NCBI RefSeq assembly: GCF_900116195.1
Contig: NZ_FOZW01000006.1
Coordinates: 1 to 64,000 of the forward strand
Length of the DNA stretch: 64,000 bases
From: Alloyangia pacifica
GTDB lineage: Bacteria; Pseudomonadota; Alphaproteobacteria; Rhodobacterales; Rhodobacteraceae
Direction of reading: 5' to 3'
The notes below the pieces were generated by a model. It was not told the DNA's origin and ran no database searches. It saw only the letters and a list, made by a program, of their open reading frames with translations. A program made the translations under genes and the position numbers. Shown here piece after piece: positions 1-10,134 of this stretch (positions are counted from its first letter, which is position 1; each line of letters starts with the position of its first letter).

Positions 1-2
1 AG

Positions 3-914
<912 letters not shown>

Positions 915-935
915 GCCGCAGGGCCGCCGCCTGGA

Positions 936-958
936 AGGGCCCCTGCGGGGGCCCTCTT
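936..958 (+). terminator. rho-independent-like terminator of acs
   Basis: A perfect 8-bp stem (AGGGCCCC / GGGGCCCT) with a 4-base loop lies 21 bases after the acs stop and is followed by a pyrimidine-rich CTCTTC stretch. Its position and strength fit the transcription end of acs. The U-tract is weak. Confidence 0.55.
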
Positions 959-1090
959 CATGCCGAGCGCCTTGATAAGCGGTCAACCGGTTTACCCGAA
1001 AATGGGAACAATCCGAGCGATCCCGCTGCCGCCGCCGCCAGCTTGTGCTACGCTCAATCCCGTGGGGCCGATAGCAGACGGAGCATTTCG

Positions 1091-1813
1091 ATGCAGTTGA
1101 CAGGTGTTCCCCAAGTGGTGGCACCTCTGGCCACCGGGCACCCCCTCGGCTTGCCCGGCGCCCCGGTCAGGACGGCCGAGGAGACCAAGGTGCAACCGGT
1201 CAAGGAGCAATCCACGACCGACACGGACCATGCCGCGGACCATGCCACGGACCACGGCACCGAGGGGCAGCCGCCCGCCGGTTTCTGGCGCAGCCTCACC
1301 GGCCTGCCCGACCCGGCAAACCACGTGGCGCCGCCCTCGATCATGCAGATCCGCATCTCGGCGCTGCTGGAAGAACAGGCCGAGGCGCTGCTGAAGGAGT
1401 TGCGCGACAAGGCCATCGCGCGCATGGCCGCCAGCATCCCGCCCCCTGAGAACCGGCCGCCGGAGACCCCGCCCCTGCGGGCCCCTACCGGCTCCGATGC
1501 GGCTCGTTCGACCGAGGATGCCGGCGCTGCGGTTTCGGGCAGCGGGCCGACAACCGAGGACCCGGAGCGCACCGCGACCGGGGCCCTGACCAAGGGGCAA
1601 TCTCCCGAGGGTGCGGCCCGGGGCGTTTCGCCCCCCGCGCAGGCTCGCGGCGGCACCGAGGCGCTTCCATCGGGGTCGACGCGCCGTGATCCGCAGCCGG
1701 TCGGCCACCATCGTACCGAGCCCGAGATGCCCGCCACCGGCTTGGCAGAACGCGGTTATGGTGCTGATTCGACCTCCGATAGCCATTCCTTCGAGACCCA
1801 TCCAGAGGGTTGA
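1091..1813 (+). CDS. hypothetical protein, Pro/Thr/Glu-rich, 240 aa
   Basis: I do not recognise this protein. The chosen ATG has a GGAG seven bases upstream, and the same frame is open further 5' only as low-complexity sequence overlapping the acs terminator. The product has no signal peptide or membrane span. Residues about 25-75 are acidic/His-rich with a DHAADHATDH stretch; residues about 80-120 form a plausible amphipathic helix (MQIRISALLEEQAEALLKEL); the rest is a disordered-looking Pro/Thr/Gly/Glu tail. It sits between acs and accB on the same strand. The helix looks like real protein but the tail resembles GC-rich filler, so the gene is probable rather than certain. Confidence 0.5.
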   Translation: MQLTGVPQVVAPLATGHPLGLPGAPVRTAEETKVQPVKEQSTTDTDHAADHATDHGTEGQPPAGFWRSLTGLPDPANHVAPPSIMQIRISALLEEQAEALLKELRDKAIARMAASIPPPENRPPETPPLRAPTGSDAARSTEDAGAAVSGSGPTTEDPERTATGALTKGQSPEGAARGVSPPAQARGGTEALPSGSTRRDPQPVGHHRTEPEMPATGLAERGYGADSTSDSHSFETHPEG

Positions 1814-2101
1814 GATCACCCCGAAACCCGCCCTCGGTCTGAACCGTTGCAGGGCCCAAGCCGGCTTGCCGTGAGGCAGGGAGCGCGCCGAGACGGCGCC
1901 TTCTGCCCTGCAAAACGCCTCTCCTTGTGCTGTCTCCCCGGCGTTGCGGTCCGATCCCGGGCCGAAACGCCACGATTTGCGACCCTCTCCCGTCCGATTT
2001 CCCGCACCGCCTCGCTTTTCATGCGCCAAAGCTTGTCCTATAAGCGCGAAATCATCAGGCCCTGCACAGACCGGGCCCAGCATAACACCGGCGAGGACCG
2101 C

Positions 2102-2590
2102 ATGAGCAAAGACAACCACGAAGCCGACGTGGCCTTCATCAAGGCACTGGCTGAACTGCTCCGTGAAAACGACCTGACCGAACTGCAGGTCAAGCGTGAA
2201 TACGGCGAAGAGGACAGCCTCAATGTCCGCGTGAGCCGCGTGCAGCCGCAGGCTCCGGTGGCCGCCACCGTCGCAGCGGCACCGGCCGCAGCCCCCGCCG
2301 CCGCACCGGTCGCAGCCGCCCCCGCAGCAGAGCTGCCCGAGGATCCGGCCGCGCACCCCGGCGCCGTCACCTCGCCGATGGTCGGCACCGTCTACATGCA
2401 GCCCGAGCCCGGCGCCCCGTCGTTCATCTCGGTCGGCGCGCAGGTCAAGGAAGGCGACACGCTGGTCATCGTCGAGGCGATGAAGACCATGAACCACATC
2501 CCCGCCCCGCGCGCGGGCACGGTGAAGCGTATCCTCGTCGAGGACGGCGCTCCGGTCGAATACGGCGCCCCGCTGGTCATCCTCGAGTAA
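2102..2590 (+). CDS. accB: acetyl-CoA carboxylase biotin carboxyl carrier protein
   Basis: AccB (162 aa) carries biotin between the biotin carboxylase AccC and the carboxyltransferase AccAD in the first committed step of fatty-acid synthesis. The N-terminal 47 residues are a conserved helical domain. An Ala/Pro-rich swinging linker follows at about 48-78, and the biotinyl domain covers about 85-162 with the biotinylation motif EAMKTMN; the modified lysine is Lys128. The start chosen gives [12 protein letters not shown], the usual alphaproteobacterial N-terminus. The same frame is open further upstream but without protein-like sequence. accC begins 9 bases after the stop, so the two form an operon. 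Confidence 0.97.
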   Translation: MSKDNHEADVAFIKALAELLRENDLTELQVKREYGEEDSLNVRVSRVQPQAPVAATVAAAPAAAPAAAPVAAAPAAELPEDPAAHPGAVTSPMVGTVYMQPEPGAPSFISVGAQVKEGDTLVIVEAMKTMNHIPAPRAGTVKRILVEDGAPVEYGAPLVILE

Positions 2591-2599
2591 GAGGCAGCC

Positions 2600-3952
2600 A
2601 TGTTCGACAAAATCCTCATCGCGAACCGTGGCGAGATCGCGCTCCGCGTGATCCGCGCCTGCCGCGAGATGGGCATCGCCTCGGTGGCGGTCCACTCGAC
2701 GGCGGACGCCGACGCCATGCACGTGCGCATGGCAGACGAGACGATCTGCATCGGCCCGGCACCGTCCACCGACAGCTACCTCTCGCCGGCCGCCATCATC
2801 TCGGCCTGCGAAGTCACCGGCGCCCAGGCGATCCACCCGGGCTATGGCTTCCTGTCCGAGAACGCGCGCTTCGTGCAGATGGTCGAGGACCACGGCCTCA
2901 CCTTCATCGGCCCGACCGCCGAGCACATCCGCGTCATGGGTGACAAGATCACCGCCAAGGACACGATGAAGGCGCTCGGCGTGCCCTGCGTGCCGGGCTC
3001 CGATGGCGGCGTGCCCGACCTCGAGACCGCAAAGCAGGTCGGCCGCGACATCGGCTACCCGGTGATCATCAAGGCCACCGCCGGCGGCGGCGGACGCGGC
3101 ATGAAGGTCGCGAACTCCGAGGCCGAGATGGAGCGCGCCTTCCAGACCGCCCGCGCCGAAGGCAAGGCCGCCTTCGGCAACGACGAGGTCTACATCGAGA
3201 AGTACCTGCAGCGCCCGCGCCACATCGAGATCCAGGTCTTCGGTGACGGCAAGGGCAAGGCGGTCCACCTCGGCGAGCGCGACTGCTCGCTGCAGCGCCG
3301 TCACCAAAAGGTCTTCGAAGAGGCCCCCGGCCCCTGCATTACCCCCGAGGAGCGCGCGCGCATCGGCAAGGTCTGCGCGGATGCCGTGGCCAAGATCAAC
3401 TACACCGGCGCAGGCACCATCGAGTTCCTCTACGAGGACGGCGAGTTCTACTTCATCGAGATGAACACCCGCCTGCAGGTGGAGCACCCGGTGACCGAGG
3501 CGATCTTCGGCGTGGACCTCGTGCGCGAGCAGATCCGCGTGGCCTCGGGCATGGACCTGTCCTTCGGGCAGGACGAGCTCGAGATCAACGGCCATGCCAT
3601 CGAGGTGCGGATCAACGCCGAGCGTCTGCCGACCTTCGCGCCCTGCCCCGGCAAGATCACCCAGTACCATGCCCCGGGCGGTCTGGGTGTGCGGATGGAC
3701 AGCGCGCTCTATCAGGGCTACTCGATCCCGCCCTATTACGACAGCCTGATCGGCAAGCTGATCGTGCACGGGCGCGACCGCAACGAAGCGCTGTCGCGGC
3801 TCGACCGCGCGCTCGGCGAGCTGATCGTCGACGGCGTCGACACCACGCTGCCGCTCTTCTCCGCGCTGCTGCAGGAGAAGGACATCCAGACCGGCAACTA
3901 CTCGATCCACTGGCTCGAGAAATGGCTGGCCAGCAAGCTCGCCGACGCCTGA
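2600..3952 (+). CDS. accC: acetyl-CoA carboxylase, biotin carboxylase subunit
   Basis: AccC (450 aa, normal length) carboxylates AccB-bound biotin using ATP and bicarbonate. It begins [20 protein letters not shown], the typical biotin carboxylase N-domain. The ATP-grasp domain shows the glycine-rich [12 protein letters not shown] loop near residue 160, HIEIQVFGD, and the catalytic [14 protein letters not shown] block near residue 290. The C-terminal biotin carboxylase domain ends normally. It follows accB by 9 bases in the same operon. No anomalies were seen. Confidence 0.98.
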   Translation: MFDKILIANRGEIALRVIRACREMGIASVAVHSTADADAMHVRMADETICIGPAPSTDSYLSPAAIISACEVTGAQAIHPGYGFLSENARFVQMVEDHGLTFIGPTAEHIRVMGDKITAKDTMKALGVPCVPGSDGGVPDLETAKQVGRDIGYPVIIKATAGGGGRGMKVANSEAEMERAFQTARAEGKAAFGNDEVYIEKYLQRPRHIEIQVFGDGKGKAVHLGERDCSLQRRHQKVFEEAPGPCITPEERARIGKVCADAVAKINYTGAGTIEFLYEDGEFYFIEMNTRLQVEHPVTEAIFGVDLVREQIRVASGMDLSFGQDELEINGHAIEVRINAERLPTFAPCPGKITQYHAPGGLGVRMDSALYQGYSIPPYYDSLIGKLIVHGRDRNEALSRLDRALGELIVDGVDTTLPLFSALLQEKDIQTGNYSIHWLEKWLASKLADA

Positions 3953-3986
3953 TCCGCGCGTGAGCAGAGCGGAGCGATCCCTTGTT

Positions 3987-4018
3987 GCGGCCCCTTCCCG
4001 ATCCCGGGGAGGGGCCGC
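3987..4018 (+). promoter_or_regulatory. strong hairpin abutting the aat start codon, hiding its RBS
   Basis: GCGGCCCCTTCCC (3987-3999) pairs with GGGGAGGGGCCGC (4006-4018), 13 bp with a single G-T pair. The hairpin ends at the base before the aat ATG, and its 3' arm contains the only purine-rich Shine-Dalgarno candidate (GGGGAGGGG). There is no U-tract, so it is not an obvious terminator. It could end the accBC transcript poorly or limit aat translation. Confidence 0.5.
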
Positions 4019-4654
4019 ATGACTCTCAGCCCCGAGCTGCTGCTGCAGGCCTACCGCGCCGGCATCTTCCCCATGGCCGAGCACCGCGACGACCCCGAGC
4101 TCTTCTGGGTCGATCCGCGCCGCCGGGGCGTTATCCCGATGCAGGGATTCCGCATCTCGCGCAGCCTCGCGCGCAGGCTGCGCAGGGACGATTACGAGGT
4201 CACCTTCGACCGCGATTTCGAGGGGGTCATCGACGCCTGCGCCGACCGCCGCGAGACCTGGATCAACTCCGAGATCCGCGCGCTCTTCACCGAGCTGCAC
4301 CGACGCGGCCATGCCCATTCCATCGAGGTCTGGATGGAAGATGAGCTGGTCGGCGGCGTCTACGGCCTCGAGGTCGGCGGCGCCTTCTGCGGCGAGTCGA
4401 TGTTCTCGCGCCGCCGTGACGGCTCGAAGATCGCACTGGCCTGGCTGATCGACCTGCTGCGCCGTGCCGGGTTCATCCTCTTCGACACGCAGTTCCTGAC
4501 CGAACACCTGGCGTCGCTGGGCGCCATAGAGATCCCGCGCCACCAATACCGGGCGCAGCTTGCCACGGCGCTTCTCGTCAAGCCGACGCTTGCCGATACG
4601 CCGCTGGCGGCCTCAGGTCAGGAGGTGGTGCAGCGCAGCACCCAGACGTCGTAG
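4019..4654 (+). CDS. aat: leucyl/phenylalanyl-tRNA--protein transferase
   Basis: Aat (211 aa) transfers Leu or Phe from tRNA onto proteins with N-terminal Arg or Lys, marking them as N-end-rule substrates for ClpS/ClpAP. Family hallmarks are visible: LLLQAYRAGIFPMAE at the N-terminus, FWVDPRRRGVIP, the YGLEVGGAFCGESMF block and LAWLIDLLRRAGFILFDTQFLTEHLASLGAIEIPR. Length is normal for the alphaproteobacterial version. The start codon sits directly after a stable hairpin. The 3' end overlaps the convergent DUF2155 gene by 37 bases. Confidence 0.95.
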   Translation: MTLSPELLLQAYRAGIFPMAEHRDDPELFWVDPRRRGVIPMQGFRISRSLARRLRRDDYEVTFDRDFEGVIDACADRRETWINSEIRALFTELHRRGHAHSIEVWMEDELVGGVYGLEVGGAFCGESMFSRRRDGSKIALAWLIDLLRRAGFILFDTQFLTEHLASLGAIEIPRHQYRAQLATALLVKPTLADTPLAASGQEVVQRSTQTS

Positions 4655-4977
4655 CGTTGGTGGTCCATCGGGTTGAGCGCCGGCGACGAGGCGATCATCC
4701 ATCCCCGGAACACCGGATCCGGTTTGCCTGCCTCGCGGATGGTCAGGAAGGCAAAGGCGTCGCCGGCCCGGTTGCCCTCGGGATAGCGGCAATCCTCAAG
4801 CGCGATGTCGATCCGACCGAACTCGACGCTGCCGCCCGAGGCGATCTCGAGGTCGGTGACCCGGCCGGTCAGCTTGTCGAGCCCGCGCAGCGTCGCGCCG
4901 GTGCCCTCCTCGGTGGTTTCCTGTGCACCTGCGGCCGTAGCCACCAGCATCAGGAGTCCTGCCAGAGCACGTTTCAT
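4618..4977 (-). CDS. DUF2155 family secreted protein
   Basis: A 119-aa protein with an N-terminal signal peptide (MKRALAGLLMLVATAAGAQ) and a mature part matching the DUF2155 family: GATLRGLDKLTGRVTDLEIA, an acidic DCRYPEGN segment and the conserved FRGWMIASSPALNPMDHQRYDVWVLRC end. The function is unknown; two conserved cysteines in the mature chain could form a disulfide in the periplasm. Its ATG overlaps the mlaD stop by 4 bases, so it is translated with mlaD. Its 3' end runs 37 bases into the convergent aat gene. The conserved C-terminus shows that this overlap is real and not a wrong frame. Confidence 0.9.
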   Translation of the reverse strand: MKRALAGLLMLVATAAGAQETTEEGTGATLRGLDKLTGRVTDLEIASGGSVEFGRIDIALEDCRYPEGNRAGDAFAFLTIREAGKPDPVFRGWMIASSPALNPMDHQRYDVWVLRCTTS

Positions 4978-5423
4978 TCGCTGCCTCCTGCGACGTATTT
5001 CAAGAGCAGGGACATCAGGCTGACCGAGCCCTGCGTGTCCAGCACCTCATCGCCCGCGCCGTAGTAGAAGGGCGAGCCACCGGGGCTGATTTCGACGAAG
5101 TTGCCACCGAGCAGTCCCTCCGAGGCGATCACGATCGAGCTGTCGTCGGGCAGCTGCACATCATTCATCATCCGAAGCGTCATGTCGGCGCGGTAGGTTT
5201 CCGGGTTCAGGCGGATATCGCTGACCGAACCCACCTTTACCCCCGCGAGCCGCACGTCGCTGCCCACCGAGATGCCCTCGAGCGAGCGGAAGCTGGCGCT
5301 CAGCGGGTAGCCCCGGTCCGCCCCCATGGCAAAGCCGGTGGCGCTGACCGCATAGGCGCCAAAGGCGATGGCACCGGCCAGCACCAGCCCGCCGACGATC
5401 ACCTCTGTGGCAGAATGCGACAT
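4974..5423 (-). CDS. mlaD: MlaD family (MCE domain) phospholipid-transport protein
   Basis: A 149-aa single-MCE-domain protein. It has one N-terminal membrane anchor (about residues 7-28, EVIVGGLVLAGAIAFGAYAV), followed by the MCE fold with YPLSASFRSLEGISVGSDVRLAGVKVG and the GGNFVEISPG turn. MlaD forms a hexameric periplasmic ring on an inner-membrane ABC transporter that moves phospholipids between the two membranes. Partner genes mlaE/F/B are not in the window. The chosen start (MSHSATEV) puts the anchor at the N-terminus; the open frame further upstream belongs to the shadow of the next gene. It is coupled by a 4-base overlap to the DUF2155 gene. Confidence 0.9.
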   Translation of the reverse strand: MSHSATEVIVGGLVLAGAIAFGAYAVSATGFAMGADRGYPLSASFRSLEGISVGSDVRLAGVKVGSVSDIRLNPETYRADMTLRMMNDVQLPDDSSIVIASEGLLGGNFVEISPGGSPFYYGAGDEVLDTQGSVSLMSLLLKYVAGGSE

Positions 5424-5440
5424 GGGGTTGGTCCCGGCCC

Positions 5441-5824
5441 TTATTCGGGGCTCCAGGCCTCGTAGTCGCGGCGCGGGGCCGGTTCGGGGCGGCGGATAGA
5501 GCCCTTGGGCGCATAGGCCAGGGCGGTGCCGGTCAGGTTCTCGACATGCGGCTTTTCCCAGGCCTTGTGGGCGAAGGGACGCTCGGTGGGCGGCAGGTCG
5601 AAGGTGTGGTGCAGCCAGCCGTGCCAGTCGGGGCTGACGCGGGTCGCCTCGGCCTCGCCGTTGTACATGACCCAGCGGCGCTTGCCGTCCTTGGTCTGGT
5701 AGAAGACGTTGCCCTGCTCGTCCTCGCCGACGCGTTGGCCCTTGCGGGACGTGTAGAGCTGGGTGTTCAGCGTTGCCCCGTTCCACCAGGTGACGGCCCG
5801 CAGCAGCGTGTTGAGAATGCCCAT
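5441..5824 (-). CDS. NADH:ubiquinone oxidoreductase NDUFA12-family subunit
   Basis: A 127-aa homologue of mitochondrial complex I accessory subunit NDUFA12 (B17.2). It begins [20 protein letters not shown] and carries [12 protein letters not shown] and [25 protein letters not shown], the conserved core of the family. Alphaproteobacterial complex I is known to contain this supernumerary subunit. The downstream ATG was chosen because the 13 extra codons upstream show no conserved sequence. It lies 17 bases upstream of mlaD and is probably the first gene of the NDUFA12-mlaD-DUF2155 operon, an order I recall as common in this bacterial class. Confidence 0.9.
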   Translation of the reverse strand: MGILNTLLRAVTWWNGATLNTQLYTSRKGQRVGEDEQGNVFYQTKDGKRRWVMYNGEAEATRVSPDWHGWLHHTFDLPPTERPFAHKAWEKPHVENLTGTALAYAPKGSIRRPEPAPRRDYEAWSPE

Positions 5825-5903
5825 GGACGACTCCTCGCTTAATCCTGTCCCGTGTATGACCAAATCCGCCGCCGAGGTCCAGCGGCGTCGCGCGGCACCC
5901 CCG

Positions 5904-6266
5904 TCAGGCGGGGGCCAGTGTGGTCAGTTCGATTTCGATCCGGAATTTCGGGTCGATCAAGGCGGTCTCGATCATCGTCGCGACGGGAGGGTTTTCACCG
6001 AAAGCCTCGCGCAGCAACGGCCAGCAGGGTTCGAATTCGGCGGCATCGGGCAGGTAGTAGGTCACCCGCACCGCATCGGCAAAGCTCGCCCCGGCCTCGG
6101 CCAGTGCCTTTTCGATGGTGGCCAACGCCGAGCGGCACTGTTCGACCACCGTTTCGCCCTGCCCCACGGTGCCCGCGACATGCACGAAGCCGCCCGCCAC
6201 CACGGCGCGGCAGTAGCCGATCTTTGCCTCGAATTCGCCGCCTGAGGAAATGCGCTTGATGGTCAT
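5904..6266 (-). CDS. RidA/YjgF family protein
   Basis: A 120-aa member of the RidA (YjgF/UK114) family of enamine/imine deaminases or related enzymes. The sequence shows [19 protein letters not shown], an internal helix with [24 protein letters not shown], and the end [15 protein letters not shown]. RidA proteins proper have a substrate-binding Arg in an RxxVEI-like end motif; here it is KFRIEIEL, so the Arg is present. The physiological substrate cannot be predicted. It lies 6 bases after the stop of the membrane protein gene upstream and is probably cotranscribed with it. Confidence 0.88.
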   Translation of the reverse strand: MTIKRISSGGEFEAKIGYCRAVVAGGFVHVAGTVGQGETVVEQCRSALATIEKALAEAGASFADAVRVTYYLPDAAEFEPCWPLLREAFGENPPVATMIETALIDPKFRIEIELTTLAPA

Positions 6267-6272
6267 TGTCTG

Positions 6273-6917
6273 TCAGCCCTCGTGCCGGATGCGGGCGGCG
6301 ACACGGCCATCCGCGGAAAAGATGTGAAGCTCCTCGCCGGACGCGCTGCGCATGTACCAGTTGCCCGGCGTGTCCAGCGCATCCTGCAGCTCGCCGGCGA
6401 GACCGGCCTGCCACTCGCGCCGGCACTCGGCCAGCGCATCCGCCGGAAGCGTGCCGAAGACACGCTCGGGCGTCTGCCGCCAGTCCCCGCCGAAGCGCTC
6501 CCACGAGACGGTGCCAAGCGCCGAAGTGGGCGGCGTGCGGGCAATCCCAGGGCCGGTGCGGATGATCGCGTAGGTACAGCCAGGGACGCCATGCCCCGCG
6601 GTCTTGCTGGCGAGAACAGTCTCGATCGGGAGGAGGTCGCCAAAGACCCTTTGTGCGTAGGCTTCTGCACCCGCGGGCGCGTCGGCCCCGCGCAACATCG
6701 TCGCGCTGTTTGTTCTGGACGGTCCCTCGCGCTCGTGCCGCATCAGCCCGTCATGCGGCGCGGGAAGCCCGCGGACCTCCAGGTCACGACCCTGGAAATA
6801 GGCGAACCAGGCCCAACCCCCCAAAAAGAAAATGCCTGCCACGACGGCAAGCATCTTCAAAGCATTCTGTACAAGCTGAGCCAGAATCCACGTCATATAC
6901 TCATACCAGAAAGTCAC
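6273..6917 (-). CDS. hypothetical membrane-anchored protein, 214 aa
   Basis: I do not recognise a family. One hydrophobic helix lies near the N-terminus (about residues 10-41, including MLAVVAGIFFLGGWAWFAYF). The rest is a soluble domain likely outside the membrane, with two cysteines (GCTYAIIRTGPG and ECRREWQ) and the end LHIFSADGRVAARIRHEG. ATGs seven codons apart are possible starts. It sits between clpX and the RidA gene on the same strand and may be read through from clpX. Confidence 0.7.
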   Translation of the reverse strand: MTFWYEYMTWILAQLVQNALKMLAVVAGIFFLGGWAWFAYFQGRDLEVRGLPAPHDGLMRHEREGPSRTNSATMLRGADAPAGAEAYAQRVFGDLLPIETVLASKTAGHGVPGCTYAIIRTGPGIARTPPTSALGTVSWERFGGDWRQTPERVFGTLPADALAECRREWQAGLAGELQDALDTPGNWYMRSASGEELHIFSADGRVAARIRHEG

Positions 6918-6931
6918 TCACCACACTCGTG

Positions 6932-8197
6932 TCAGCCGGCAGATGCAGGCTCCTTCTTCGGATCCGCATAGATCAGCAGCGGCTTGGCGTCGGCGTTCAC
7001 CGATTCCTCGTTGACCACAACTTCGGTCACATCTGCCATGCCCGGCAGCTCGAACATGGTGTCGAGCAGGATACCCTCGAGGATCGAGCGCAGGCCGCGC
7101 GCACCGGTCTTGCGCGCAATCGCCTTCTTCGCGATGGCCGAGAGCGCATCGTCGGTGAAGGTCAGCGTGGTGTCCTCCATCTCGAAGAGGCGCTGGTACT
7201 GCTTGACCAGGGCGTTCTTCGGCTGGGTGAGGATGGTCACCAGCGCGTCCTCGTCCAGGTCCTCGAGCGTCGCGATCACCGGCAGACGGCCGACGAATTC
7301 CGGGATCAGGCCGAACTTCAGCAGGTCCTCGGGCTCGAGTTCCTTGAAGATCTCGCCGGTGCCGCGCTGATCGGGGTCACGCACATCGGCACCGAAGCCC
7401 ATGGCAGAGCCCTTGCCGCGCTGCGCGATGATCCGGTCGAGACCGGCAAAGGCGCCGCCGCAGATGAACAGGATGTTCGTGGTGTCCACCTGCAGGAATT
7501 CCTGCTGCGGATGCTTGCGCCCGCCCTGCGGCGGAACCGAGGCCACGGTGCCTTCCATCAGCTTCAGCAGAGCCTGCTGCACGCCCTCGCCCGACACGTC
7601 GCGGGTGATCGAGGGGTTCTCGGACTTGCGGGTGATCTTGTCGACCTCGTCGATGTAGACGATGCCGCGCTGCGCGCGTTCGACGTTGTACTCGCTCGCC
7701 TGAAGCAGCTTCAGGATGATGTTCTCGACATCCTCGCCCACGTAGCCCGCTTCGGTCAGCGTGGTCGCATCGGCCATAGTGAAGGGCACGTCAAGAATGC
7801 GCGCCAGCGTCTGAGCCAGCAGCGTCTTGCCGCAGCCGGTCGGGCCGATCAGCAGGATGTTGGATTTCGCCAGCTCGATGTCACCGCTCTTCTGCGAGTG
7901 GTTGAGCCGCTTGTAGTGGTTGTGCACCGCCACCGAGAGCACGCGCTTGGCCTTCATCTGGCCGATCACGTAGTCATCAAGCACGTCGCAGATCTCGCGC
8001 GGCGTGGGCACACCGTCGGAGGACTTCAGGCCAGCGCCCTTGGTCTCTTCGCGGATGATATCCATGCAGAGCTCGACGCATTCGTCGCAGATGAAGACGG
8101 TCGGTCCCGCGATCAGCTTGCGGACCTCATGCTGGCTCTTGCCGCAGAAGCTGCAATACAGGGTGTTTTTGCTGTCGCCGCCGGAGTTCGTCGCCAT
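6932..8197 (-). CDS. clpX: ATP-dependent Clp protease ATP-binding subunit ClpX
   Basis: ClpX (421 aa) is the AAA+ hexameric unfoldase that feeds substrates to ClpP. The N-terminal zinc-binding domain is visible with four cysteines (Cys15, Cys18, Cys37, Cys40). The Walker A motif GPTGCGKT is at 118-125 and Walker B (VYIDEVDKI) follows. The pore/IGF-loop regions ([20 protein letters not shown]) and sensor 2 GARGLRS are present. Start and length are standard. It lies downstream of clpP with 156 bases between, which include a terminator, so clpX probably also has its own promoter. Confidence 0.98.
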   Translation of the reverse strand: MATNSGGDSKNTLYCSFCGKSQHEVRKLIAGPTVFICDECVELCMDIIREETKGAGLKSSDGVPTPREICDVLDDYVIGQMKAKRVLSVAVHNHYKRLNHSQKSGDIELAKSNILLIGPTGCGKTLLAQTLARILDVPFTMADATTLTEAGYVGEDVENIILKLLQASEYNVERAQRGIVYIDEVDKITRKSENPSITRDVSGEGVQQALLKLMEGTVASVPPQGGRKHPQQEFLQVDTTNILFICGGAFAGLDRIIAQRGKGSAMGFGADVRDPDQRGTGEIFKELEPEDLLKFGLIPEFVGRLPVIATLEDLDEDALVTILTQPKNALVKQYQRLFEMEDTTLTFTDDALSAIAKKAIARKTGARGLRSILEGILLDTMFELPGMADVTEVVVNEESVNADAKPLLIYADPKKEPASAG

Positions 8198-8311
8198 GTC
8201 ACACCTTTCCAGGCCTTGTGTTCGAATTGGTCGGGGCCGTTGCCCCGACGAGGCCTATCGTCTCTGCCAAGTCCGGAAAGTCTAGGACAGGCCTTTCCGG
8301 TCCACAATGTC

Positions 8312-8343
8312 AAAATTGCCGCGCGCGCCTCGGCGCGCGGCAA
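8312..8343 (-). terminator. terminator after clpP
   Basis: An 11-bp perfect stem (TTGCCGCGCGC, 8316-8326, with GCGCGCGGCAA, 8333-8343) begins 10 bases after the clpP stop. Read on the minus strand it is followed by TTTTGACATT, a reasonable U-tract. It suggests that clpP and clpX can be transcribed separately. Confidence 0.75.
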
Positions 8344-8353
8344 GGACGCGGGG

Positions 8354-8980
8354 TCAAGCCTCTTCGGTGCCGCCGCGCTTCTCGACGATCTCGTCGATGA
8401 GACCCCATGCCTTCGCATCCTCGGGCGACATGAAGTTGTCGCGCTCGAGCGCCTTCTCGACTTCCTCGAGGGTGCGGCCGCAATGCTTCACGTAGATCTC
8501 GTTGAGGCGCTTCTTCAGCTTCAGCGTCTCTTCGGCGTGAATCATGATGTCGGTCGCCTGACCCTGGTAGCCACCCGAGGGCTGGTGGACCATGACGCGG
8601 CTGTTGGGCAGCGAGAAGCGCATGCCCGGCTCACCGGCGGCGAGCAGCAGCGAGCCCATCGAGGCCGCCTGGCCGATCACCAGGGTCGAGACCTTCGGCT
8701 TGATGTACTGCATCGTGTCGTAGATCGACAGGCCCGAGGTCACAACACCGCCCGGGCTGTTGATGTACATCGAGATTTCCTTGCTCGGGTTCTCTGCCTC
8801 GAGGTGCAGCAGCTGCGCCACGATCAGCGAGGACATCCCGTCATGCACCGGGCCCGAGAGGAAGATGATGCGCTCTTTCAGCAGGCGCGAGAAAATGTCG
8901 TAAGCCCGCTCGCCGCGGCTGGTCTGCTCGACGACCATGGGGACGAGGGTGTTCATGTACGTTTCAAAAGGGTCTTTCAT
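8354..8980 (-). CDS. clpP: ATP-dependent Clp protease proteolytic subunit
   Basis: ClpP (208 aa) is the serine peptidase that forms a double heptamer and degrades proteins unfolded by ClpX or ClpA. The catalytic triad is visible as Ser107 in GQAASMGS, His132 in VMVHQPSGG and Asp181 in [11 protein letters not shown]. The NSPGG loop (74-78) is intact, and the [10 protein letters not shown] segment that binds ClpX loops is present. Length and start are typical. A terminator separates it from clpX downstream. Confidence 0.98.
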   Translation of the reverse strand: MKDPFETYMNTLVPMVVEQTSRGERAYDIFSRLLKERIIFLSGPVHDGMSSLIVAQLLHLEAENPSKEISMYINSPGGVVTSGLSIYDTMQYIKPKVSTLVIGQAASMGSLLLAAGEPGMRFSLPNSRVMVHQPSGGYQGQATDIMIHAEETLKLKKRLNEIYVKHCGRTLEEVEKALERDNFMSPEDAKAWGLIDEIVEKRGGTEEA

Positions 8981-9090
8981 CTTCGCCTGCCTGCTGTGTC
9001 TTGTCCAAATGGTGCCTAGCGCGCGCGCGTTAAACGAGTCTTAGTGTCGGGTCTGAGGGGCTGCAAGGGCTGCCGCGCCGATTCCGCCGC

Positions 9091-10011
9091 TCAGGCATCG
9101 CCCCAGTCCTGCGGTGATGCGCAACTGTGCCGGCTGCATTCCAGCTCGAGCGTCACCTGCCGCAGGCCGAAGCGGCTCTGCATCTCTTCTTTCACCGCGC
9201 GCTTGATGCCGTCGGCTCGGGCCCAGGCCCCTTCGTCCACGACGAGATGCGCCTGCAGCGCGGCAGTATGTTCGTCGACCTGCCAGAGGTGCGCCTTGTG
9301 CAGCCCGGCCACGCCCTCGATCGCCTGCGCCGCCTCCAGCACCTGCGCCGGCACCACGTCCGGCGGACTGCCAAGCATCAGGACGCGGATCACCCCGCCG
9401 ACCTCGGCGAAGGCCATCCACAGGATGTATCCGGCGATCAGCAGCGTCACCAGCGGGTCGACCCATGTCCAGCCGAAGAGCAGGATCAGCGTCCCCGCGA
9501 GGATCACCGCCAGCGAGCCCATGGCATCCGCCACGTTGTGCAGGAAGGCGGCGCGGATGTTCTGGCTGTCTTTCGACATCGAGTAGGTCAGCAGCGCGGT
9601 CACCACGTCGATCACCAGCGCGACCCCGGCGATGATCACGATCATCCATCCCTCGACCGGTTCGGGAGAGAGGAAGCGCAGGATCGCCTCGATCATCAGG
9701 TAGACGCCGATGACGATCAGCGTGGTGTAGTTGATCAGCGCCGCCACCGTCTCGGCCCGGGCATAGCCGAAGGGCATATCCGCATTGGCCGGGCGGCGCG
9801 CGATCTTGCGCGCCAGCGCCGCGATGATCAGCGAGATCGCATCCGAGAAATTGTGCAACGCATCGGCGATCATCGCGAGGCTGCCCGAGAGGATGCCGCC
9901 CACGACCTGTGCGACGGTGAGCAGAATGTTTACGCCGACCGCCAGCGCCATGCGAAAATCGCCGGCCTCGGGGTCCACGTGATGATGGTGGTGATGGTGG
10001 TGGTGACTCAT
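9091..10011 (-). CDS. cation diffusion facilitator (CDF) metal exporter with N-terminal His9 run
   Basis: A 306-aa CDF transporter, a proton-driven antiporter that exports Zn2+, Co2+ or similar ions across the inner membrane. Six membrane spans are expected. The metal-site patterns are visible: IADALHNFSDA in helix II and HNVADAMGS in helix V. The cytoplasmic C-terminal domain follows (VAGLHKAHLWQVDEH). The chosen start gives MS followed by nine consecutive histidines encoded by mixed CAC/CAT codons; a further 23 codons upstream look non-coding. The His run probably buffers cytosolic metal. The specificity within the family (ZitB, CzcD or DmeF types) is not certain. Confidence 0.93.
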   Translation of the reverse strand: MSHHHHHHHHHVDPEAGDFRMALAVGVNILLTVAQVVGGILSGSLAMIADALHNFSDAISLIIAALARKIARRPANADMPFGYARAETVAALINYTTLIVIGVYLMIEAILRFLSPEPVEGWMIVIIAGVALVIDVVTALLTYSMSKDSQNIRAAFLHNVADAMGSLAVILAGTLILLFGWTWVDPLVTLLIAGYILWMAFAEVGGVIRVLMLGSPPDVVPAQVLEAAQAIEGVAGLHKAHLWQVDEHTAALQAHLVVDEGAWARADGIKRAVKEEMQSRFGLRQVTLELECSRHSCASPQDWGDA

Positions 10012-10134
10012 GCGGGCATCAGGCGCTCGTACGCCGGGAAGGTCAATAGGGGCAACTGGATAAGCGCCGCGCCGTGCCAAGCGGCAGGCAAGCAGGTCAT
10101 CGCTTCAGCCAAATCGGAAGGAGGGAACGCGCCG

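Noticed and set aside
992-4546. A very long open frame on the minus strand opposite accB, accC and aat
   Set aside because: It is the antisense reflection of GC-rich codon usage. The sequence is Arg/Leu/Gly/Asp-rich without domains, and the plus strand holds well-known genes throughout.
9979-10011. His9 run of the CDF exporter as a cloning tag or contamination
   Set aside because: Codons are mixed CAC/CAT, the run is in a natural chromosomal context, and other metal proteins in the window have similar natural His-rich ends.
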